NCBI RefSeq assembly: GCF_018446385.1
Contig: NC_055992.1
Location: 102,814,947-102,878,946 of the forward strand
Length of the DNA stretch: 64,000 nucleotides
Direction of reading: 5' to 3'
From: Zingiber officinale
Taxonomy: Eukaryota; Streptophyta; Magnoliopsida; Zingiberales; Zingiberaceae
Under the pieces are notes generated by a model. It was not told the DNA's origin and did no database searches. It worked only from the letters and a program-made list of their open reading frames with translations. Shown piece by piece: positions 57,158-64,000 of this stretch. The position numbers and the translations under genes were made by a program. Numbering within the stretch: position 1 is the first letter of the stretch; each line of letters opens with the position of its first letter.

Positions 57158-58355
57158 CTTGCATTTAATAAGCACAACTACTTCCATTTCGAACTTGCTT
57201 ATCGTTTCTTCACATAATGTATAGATGTGCAGTGATAAAATATTATCAACTTCATTCTCAAAGACAAAAGATGGTCAATTATACGTAAAAATGTCTATTT
57301 CATTATTACTAACATTTTAACTTAAATACATAATCATCAAACTCTCAAATACTTAGTAGCAAAATAAGTACAAAAGAAGAGTACACATAACATATTTTCC
57401 AATTTGTATACATCATATAATCTCGAAATAACAACCTAATTATCATATTACTTGCTAACCATTATATTACACATATCACATTTAATATAATATTACATTG
57501 ACACAAGAAGAAGAATCAAAAGAAAAATTGAAACAAAAAGTAATGCATATATAAAACCAAAATAACAACAAACTAATTGGTCCCTAGTCAATAGTGTGCG
57601 CTTGATGGTCTTGCTCTATAACCCACCTATGCTAGATTCCATCACCCAATCTGTTACTATGTATTGTTCTGGCACATGTGTATGATCATTTAGAGGACAA
57701 GCTTGCGAGCTACATGTTGCCTCCTATTGTGACTGTTGGATGCTTGAGTTTGGGAGGTAGTTAAGTCGCTACCAATTTTAGCTGACTAATGTACATTATC
57801 AGGTCAATTATTTGTATGGTATTCATTATACCAAAAGAAACACTTTTAATGTTTAAGTCTTGTTGGACATAGATAGTAATATTTCCCAAGACGGGTTGAG
57901 AAATCACCAGCTTCGTGTAAGATCATGACCCCATTCCCACGCTCGCACATAAGTGGTGTCTTTGACTCCATAATAATATTAAATATAGATAAATAAATTA
58001 TGAGAATATTTTATCTAGCATAATAATATTTTACCCGAGAAAAATCAGACATCTAACCAAAATTAATCTTAAGATGTATCAACAATAGCGTCCGTAAGGG
58101 CTCAAAGTTCAAAGTCAAAGTTGGATGGACCATCTACACAAGAAGAAAAGAGAGCAACAAAATCATTCCTAGTTTTAGGGGTGCATTTTGATAATTGTGA
58201 AATATAGGAGGTGTTTTTAAAATGTTTTTGCCTGGTTGACCACGTGCCTCGCATGATCTGTCGCGCTCGACTAAGTAAACGGACATGACCAAGCTCGCTG
58301 GTGTTCCTGCCGCGGTGCTTTTCGCCTCCCAATTCCACACCCACCTCGCTCTCCA
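57158..58355 (+). other. Flank between the nest and the hydrolase gene
   Basis: No gene recognised. 57158-57560 is AT-rich. 57580-57960 is less biased and may be an old coding remnant, but I found no motif. The last 300 bp becomes GC-rich toward the start codon and should hold the promoter and 5' UTR; I cannot point to a clear TATA box. Confidence 0.5.
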
Positions 58356-61300
58356 ATGACGATCTGCGCGGCCGCTATCAGATTGACCGTTGGCCACCGC
58401 CCGCTTGAGGGACGGGTTCATGGCCGAGCCGTCGCTCCCTCGTTGGGCTGGCAACCGAGTAGGTCGGAAGCCATCGTCGTCGCGGCGGCGAGGAAACCCA
58501 TCGAAGGAGTCGGCGAAGAACTCAACGCTGCCGCTGCGCAGAACATGGACTTCGCCCCCGCCCGCCGTCGCGTACGAGATGCCTTCGCCGATGTCCAGGG
58601 CCGCCTCGACCATTTCTTGTTCAAGGTGCCCCTTCGCATAAGATCCTCCTGATCCCCACCGAGCCTTTGCTTTGGTGTAGATGGAATCAGAAATATTTTG
58701 GCCTTTCTATTCTTTTCTTCACTTTTCATGGGGATCTTAGTCAGTGATTTGATGTATTATGTTTTTTGTTTGTTTGTTTGCCTTCAGATGGCTCCAACTG
58801 GAATCCAAATGGAGGAGGTGAGTATTTTTATTTAGTTACTAGCTTGCCAAGATTCCAACATTTTCGCCTACTTATCTGGAGCTTGAGCAAGATTCTATTT
58901 TTTTTTTTTTTTTGCTTTTCTTCAGAAGACTTTCACTAGTCTCGTTTACTGTATGGGTGTCTTTGCTTGTACGTACCTGGTAAACTTTAGATTGTGCCCG
59001 ACTTATCTCATTAGCCGTCCTTTGGTTTCTTCTGAAAAGTTTGAGTTGGAATCTTATCTTCAACATCATCAGTATCATTTAGAATCTTATTACTGACATA
59101 ATGCATCTAAGGTATTACCGGAATCATCTAGATTTCCCCTGAATTCTCTGGTTTCTATAAGGACCATTTGTATGAAATTTCTAAAGAAGTCCATTCACTT
59201 GTTTTAAAATCAGATCTGATTCAGTGGATCATGCTAAAAAATTATATCCAAAGCTACTGCCTTTTGTTTTAAGTGATTATGACCTTAATGCTTGAAGAAT
59301 ATGCAATGTAGAGATTAATGCATTTTACTCTTGCTGCATTGTGCGCCAGAGGTATGACATAAATTCCAAAGGAGTGGAGATATTCTGCAAGAGCTGGTTG
59401 CCGAAACCAGGTAGTGCTTGCAAGGCTGCCCTCTTCTTTTGCCATGGCTACGGTGACACATGCACATTCTTTTTTGAAGGTCGCAAATGTTTGCAACTGT
59501 AACTGTAACATTTCAAAAGTGTTTCTCTTGACTAGTATTCCGAAGAAAATTTTTTCAGGTATTGCAAAGAGGATTGCGGATGCAGGCTATGCAGTCTTTG
59601 CCATGGACTATCCTGGCTTTGGCCTCTCGCAAGGCCTGCATGGATATATTCCCAGTTTTGATGGATTGGTTGACCAAGTCATTGAACAATATGCCATCAT
59701 CAGAGGTCGATATAGTAGATAGGTTTTGATATGTAGAATCAATAATTTAATCGTGGTGCTACTATTTTGGTAATGTTCAGCTATGAATCGGGTAAAAGAA
59801 CTGAATCACTTCCTATTGGGCCAATCAATGGGTGGTGCTGTTGCTCTTAAAGTCCACTTAAAGCAACCGGATGCATGGGATGGGGTTCTTCTTGTGGCTC
59901 CTATGTGTAAAGTAAGATCATTTGTTCATCAAAATAACCACTAAAATTTATGAGTTCATTTAAGCATTCAATAACTGTCAATAATTCACCATGTATTGCT
60001 AGTTTATGTCATCTTGTCATCTCATTGTGACAACAAATTCAAATGGTGTATGCAGAGATTGGGAATCACATAGTTTTTGTGATTTCAAAGATGCTTATAT
60101 TATATATTAATATTTGAGTGGATGCTACCACTTTAGTTCCATATTCAAAGGGAAAAAGGAACTGATTTGGAGAGTGAACTGAAAGATTCTTAACCTTTAC
60201 CTGACAAATAAGAGCCTCCTGAAGAAAACAATGAAACTTAAAGGTATTATTTCAATAGATTGGTTGAGTAAAGCTTGGTGCTTGTTCATATGTGAGTATT
60301 TGTCTAAAAAAAAAAGGCGGCAAATGAGAGTATGTTCTGGGCATTCCAAAAAGATGTCTAGTATTGTGTTAAATTTGCTATCCTATTTTGTGTAGAATAT
60401 ACCATATTGCTAAATAATAGCTTTATTATTTGTTACAGCATATCATATGATTCATATCCCATAAAGGTTGTACTACCCTTTAGAACTTGAGAAAAAGTAC
60501 CTAAATTTACTACAGGTGGCAAAGCTAAGTTTTTTGTTTGATGCAACAAGAGATTAGAGAGGTTACAGCTGCAACACAGCTGAATTATTTTTTTATGAGA
60601 TTTAGTAAAACCCACAACATAATATTATCATGCATTTTGAATTTATTTATAAGCTTTATAATTGTTTGTTTTTTCTTTTAACTTGTATTAAAAGTTGAAA
60701 GCGCAGGAATGAGAAATTGACTAATGCTCTAAACATTCTTTGTTAAAAACTGGCATTCTTAGAGATGCTCATTGGATGAATTAGTTGAAGCAATAAAAAG
60801 GGATTTACATTAATGCTATTGATTAGTAGGTTGATTATATAACACTCTTGTTAACAATTGGATAATTTGGCTCATGTTCAAGTAATGATCTCAGGTCCTC
60901 AAAAATTATGATTAGCATCATCATTAAGATTGAAGGTACTAGCTAGTGGAGCTGGTAAAACCATAGGTGGTATTACAAGATTTTGAGATAAAATCCTCCG
61001 TCATCGTCTACTTGGTTGTGTTTGAACCCTTTGTTTCTTCTAAAAAAGTGTATATATGAAAGGAAAAAAGGAGAAAATCAATGTGCTTTTGATAAACATA
61101 GCATAAGATCCTGTTCTATTGACTGCATTCAGATAACTACGAGAAGATAGTTAGTTAGATATCTTAGTCAACAGTCCCTATCTGCCTACACAAGCATCTC
61201 AATTATCGAAGCCATTTTCTGCCACAACGTACTGCTTATTGTATTAACAAGATCAACTATTATATGTCTAATATTACTATTTCAAACTCAAAATGCAGCT

Positions 61301-63301
61301 CCTGCTATTTGCTCAAGAGGGTTAGCAGCCTTGCTGGAATCCTCCTGTGGGAATCAGATTGAATCTGAGCATGAATTTTTGAAATTTGTTATTTTTTTCT
61401 TAGTAAATTTTCTTAATATTATTTTAAAAGTTTGAGCATGGCATTTTGCATGTGGCAATTGTAACCAAATAAATATGATGCTTGATTGCAATATGGGATT
61501 ATTATTATTTTTTCATATCTTCTCAAACAAATGTTGAAATGCTGAATAGCTGATCTTTATTTGGACTCTTGGTTTTAGTCTTGTGTGCAGTGAAACAATC
61601 CAATATAATTCCTTGTACTATCTTGATCTTTCCCGTGTCAATCTCTCAATTCAATCTTAACTGTTGAAGTGGTAAGATTGCAGAAGAAGTGACACCACCA
61701 GGACCAGTTTTAAAGGCATTAAGTCTCATGTCATACATTCTACCTGAGGCAAAGTTGTTCCCCCAGAAAGATCTAGGAGATCTAGCATTCAGAGATCCCA
61801 TGAAAAGAAACACGGTTAGACTTGTACATTTATTATTCAGCATGTGATCTATAATATGAAGGGGAGCCTTGGCGCAACGGTAAAGTTGTTGCTTTGTGAC
61901 TAAAAGGTCATGGATTCAAATCCTGAAAATAGCCTCTTGCAAAAAGCAAGGTAAGGCTGCGTACAATGGATCTTTTCCCGAGACCCCGCATAGCTGGAGC
62001 TTCGTGCACCGGGCTGCCCTTTCTTTATGTGATCTATAATATTTTAATTGAACACTTAATTTTAGATGTCTTGTCTGGTCATTGGAGTATTATTTGTTCT
62101 TGTTCTCTTGTTTATTGAATTTGTTTTCTGTTTTATATCATTTGATCTCGATCTCAATTCTGGTGGCTTTATGTGAAAAAAGAAATAAAATTTGTTTTTC
62201 ATGTTTTCATTAAGGGGATTTGGACAGCATCTGAGTGTTTTTGATTATCGTATATAATGATTTCCATATCAAGTGATTGTGAAAAATCTAAATGCTCATT
62301 TACTAAATTAATTAGATTGTTGGATATAGCAAATTAGACACCTTTTTTCCTGAATCTTTTTTTTTTGTTTGATAATGTTGTCTCTCAACTTTTTTCTCAT
62401 GTATCTGATTTTGTTAATTTGCTACATCTCTCTCCTGAGAACTTTTCTGACCTAGAAAACTAGTGTGTATGGTTGCCAGATTTTCTTTACTTTGTACTAT
62501 TTCTCTTAAAAATTGTTTACCTAGAGACAAATGATTTTTCAGGCAGAATTCAATGTGATTTCATATTGTGACCAAATGCGGCTAAGAACAGCTGTTGAGC
62601 TAATAAAGGCTACACATGACATCGAATCACAACTGGACAAGGTAATTTTTTTTTTACTTTTCCTTCAAGATTTCTTTTACTTTAATATTCGTCACAAACA
62701 TATTCCTTGACTGAACTTGCAAGATTCTGCATTTGTAGAGAAAAAGAGAAAAGCTTGTAAATTATATAGAACGCTCACCAGGCTTGATTGTTGAAACTTC
62801 CCAAGTATCTAATGTAGTTTCCCTGTCGATTATAAACTAACTCGCACTTTCTAAGTCATCCATGCTACCCAATAATGTTTATTTAGAGACTAGGAAACTA
62901 ATGCATCTACTGTTTTTCTCTATCAATGTCAGTGTGTCACTAAACAACCCGTGTCACTCAATACTGTCGACTTGTTTCTGGTATTATACTTGCCTTTAGC
63001 ATGTTTGACACAGGACTAGATTAAGTGAATCATGATTACATGCAAAAACAAGTTTCTAAACTGACCCCAGCAAATGTCTCAGGTTTGTTCGCCATTGCTC
63101 ATTCTCCATGGGGCCGCGGACAAAGTTACAGACCCAAAAGTTAGCAAGTTCCTCTACAGCAAAGCTAGCACAAAAGATAAAACCCTAAAGCTGTACGAAG
63201 AAGGCTATCATGCCATCCTAGAAGGAGAGCCAGACGAAAGAATCGCAAGTGTTATTCAGGACATTATATCATGGCTAGACTCTCACTCTGCAATGATTTA
63301 A
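58356..63301 (+). CDS. Alpha/beta hydrolase: monoacylglycerol lipase / caffeoylshikimate esterase-like
   Basis: Likely hydrolyses an acyl or phenolic ester (monoacylglycerol, lysophospholipid or caffeoyl shikimate). Exons: 58356-58625, 58788-58817, 59350-59479, 59559-59705, 59781-59911, 61677-61814, 62543-62641, 63083-63301; every intron is GT-AG and the phases agree, giving 387 residues. Landmarks: EELNAAAAQNMDFAPARRRV (exon 1), FFCHGYGDTCTFFFEG (oxyanion side, about 130-144), AMDYPGFGLSQGLHGY, nucleophile elbow GQSMG (Ser208), HGAADKVTDP (Asp328), EEGYHAIL (His358): the full Hydrolase_4 triad. An HX4D motif (HLKQPD), reported for plant members with acyltransferase activity, is present. The first 50 residues are basic and variable, so plastid targeting is possible. 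The start is the only ATG that leads into the conserved block. No break is seen; it looks functional. The exact substrate cannot be told from sequence. Confidence 0.9.
58788..58817 (+). other. 30-nt micro-exon (exon 2)
   Basis: Encodes MAPTGIQMEE, flanked by CTTCAG and GTGAGT. It joins the conserved N-terminal LFK and RYDINSKG segments in phase 0. This MAPTGI..EE block is familiar in plant homologues, which supports the call. Confidence 0.85.
59912..61676 (+). other. Intron 5, 1765 bp
   Basis: AT-rich, bounded by AAA|GTAAGA and GGTAAG|ATTGCA. No ORF or clear transposon is seen inside, though a few patches (60440-60610) are less biased. It is the longest intron of the gene. Confidence 0.75.
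61858..62026 (+). mobile_element. Au-type SINE in intron 6
   Basis: About 169 bp: GGGGAGCCTTGGCGCAACGG (A-box region), GGATTCAAATCC (B box), TAGCCTCTTGCAAAAAGCA, GTAAGGCTGCGTACAATGGA, GACCCCGCATAGCTGGAGC and TGCACCGGGCTGCCCTTT, ending in a short T-rich tail. This is the plant Au SINE, a tRNA-derived retroposon. A 16-bp duplication ATGTGATCTATAATAT flanks it (61842-61857, 62027-62042). It lies in the sense direction, between exons 6 and 7, clear of the splice sites. The near-perfect TSD suggests fairly recent insertion. Confidence 0.93.
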
Positions 63302-64000
63302 TTCATTGTTTCTTGGTACTTGCAAATTCTCCATGTTCTATCTTTTTCTGCTTTTCAATAGATTTGATGACTTAATTTGTCGTTAGAGTTGTCGATGGGC
63401 AGTGGCCATTCTGTTTACACATGGCTGTGGTACCCGGTTTGACATGCTTGTGATTGAATTAAAGGGCTTGTTTTGCTTTTCACCATCTGAGTAGGTTTTC
63501 TATACTGTCTCCTTTTCCCCCTCTCTGTTCTACAATATATGAGGAATCGAAATAATTCCTTTATTGAAGATATTCACCCTAGATTCTGATACAATCATTC
63601 TACTAGAATGGCAGTGTGTATTAGGAACAATACTAAATACTTCTTACCTATCTATATTTCAGAAATTCTGAGATCGATACTGAGATGAGCTTGTGCTATG
63701 ATTGTCATCAGCAAGATCATTTCATCTTTATAATCACATCGATCTGTGCCTATCTATTCATACACATCGAAGTTCACCTAGATAGATTTAGCCATGATTT
63801 AATCATCAGCAAGTAGATCACCGGGAAAGCCACATTATAATACTGCATTGCAATATCACTACACTCACAATGTTAAGAAGATCTTAAGACATGGCCATCT
63901 CTCTCATGTCTAATTTATCAATGAAAGCAATATAAACATCACTCCATTCAGGCAAGCACATTCACTTGTAGGAATAGTCCTGTAAACAACAGCCGCATCA
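63302..64000 (+). other. 3' UTR and downstream flank
   Basis: The stop TAA is at 63299-63301. T-rich sequence follows, with no strong AATAAA near it. Beyond about 63550 there is AT-rich sequence with no ORF or repeat that I recognise. Confidence 0.5.

Noticed and set aside
58134..58613. A 159-codon minus-strand frame over exon 1 of the hydrolase
   Set aside because: Antisense of a GC-rich coding exon with conserved sense protein; no domain seen in the antisense frame.
61861..61935. tRNA-like segment with A and B boxes
   Set aside because: It is the head of an Au SINE with target duplication; the anticodon arm does not fold as a tRNA gene should.

Overview
Plant nuclear DNA from a flowering plant. 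I would guess a monocot, but nothing here fixes the species. The evidence is Ty1/copia and Ty3/gypsy LTR retrotransposons using the initiator-Met-tRNA primer site, PIF/Harbinger and MITE DNA transposons, an Au-type SINE, and one intron-containing gene with GT-AG junctions. About 58 kb is nested repeats; the only intact host gene is at 58.4-63.3 kb on the + strand.

Layout. (1) 1-10150: copia debris. A minus-strand gag with PBS and LTR (1-3564) faces a plus-strand LTR (4136-5534), giving a long inverted repeat. A truncated LTR (5535-6627), a decayed RT/RNase H (6628-7632) and its 3' LTR (8984-10150) follow. (2) 10151-30600: a PIF/Harbinger transposon, with the transposase C-terminus and then the Myb/SANT-like ORF. 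That second ORF is split by three insertions with matching 5-bp target duplications: an 11.5-kb Ty3/gypsy chromovirus (11153-22658, TSD CTAGG), a rearranged copia pair (22759-28035, TSD GTAAT) and a solo LTR (28240-29939, TSD GCTAG). (3) 30601-57152: one five-level nest that collapses to a single TTGTG target. A solo LTR (same family as 28240-29939) is split by copia element D (30747-55639, TSD GAGAG). D's gag holds a three-LTR/two-interior copia array (35325-51219, TSD CATTG), and the second interior of the array holds a complete gag-only copia element B (42686-49584, TSD GATGA). D's primer-binding site is itself split by a solo gypsy LTR (51980-54221, TSD CTGAT). (4) 57153-58355: upstream flank. 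(5) 58356-63301: an eight-exon alpha/beta hydrolase gene of the plant monoacylglycerol lipase / caffeoylshikimate esterase type (387 residues, complete Ser-Asp-His triad), with an Au-like SINE in intron 6. (6) 63302-64000: 3' flank.

The most unusual pattern is shared by unrelated LTR families. Each carries its own short CpG-centred palindrome in several copies (GATCGATC, CAGTCGACTG, TCGGTCGACCGA, AAGGCGCCTT, CCGGGCGCCCGG, CACGGCCGTG). The copia LTRs also share a fixed CTAGAGGGGGG(G)TGAATAG box, and most of them iterate GGACTTT/AAAGTCC. The repeated gag-only copia architecture suggests a non-autonomous group that depends on proteins supplied in trans.
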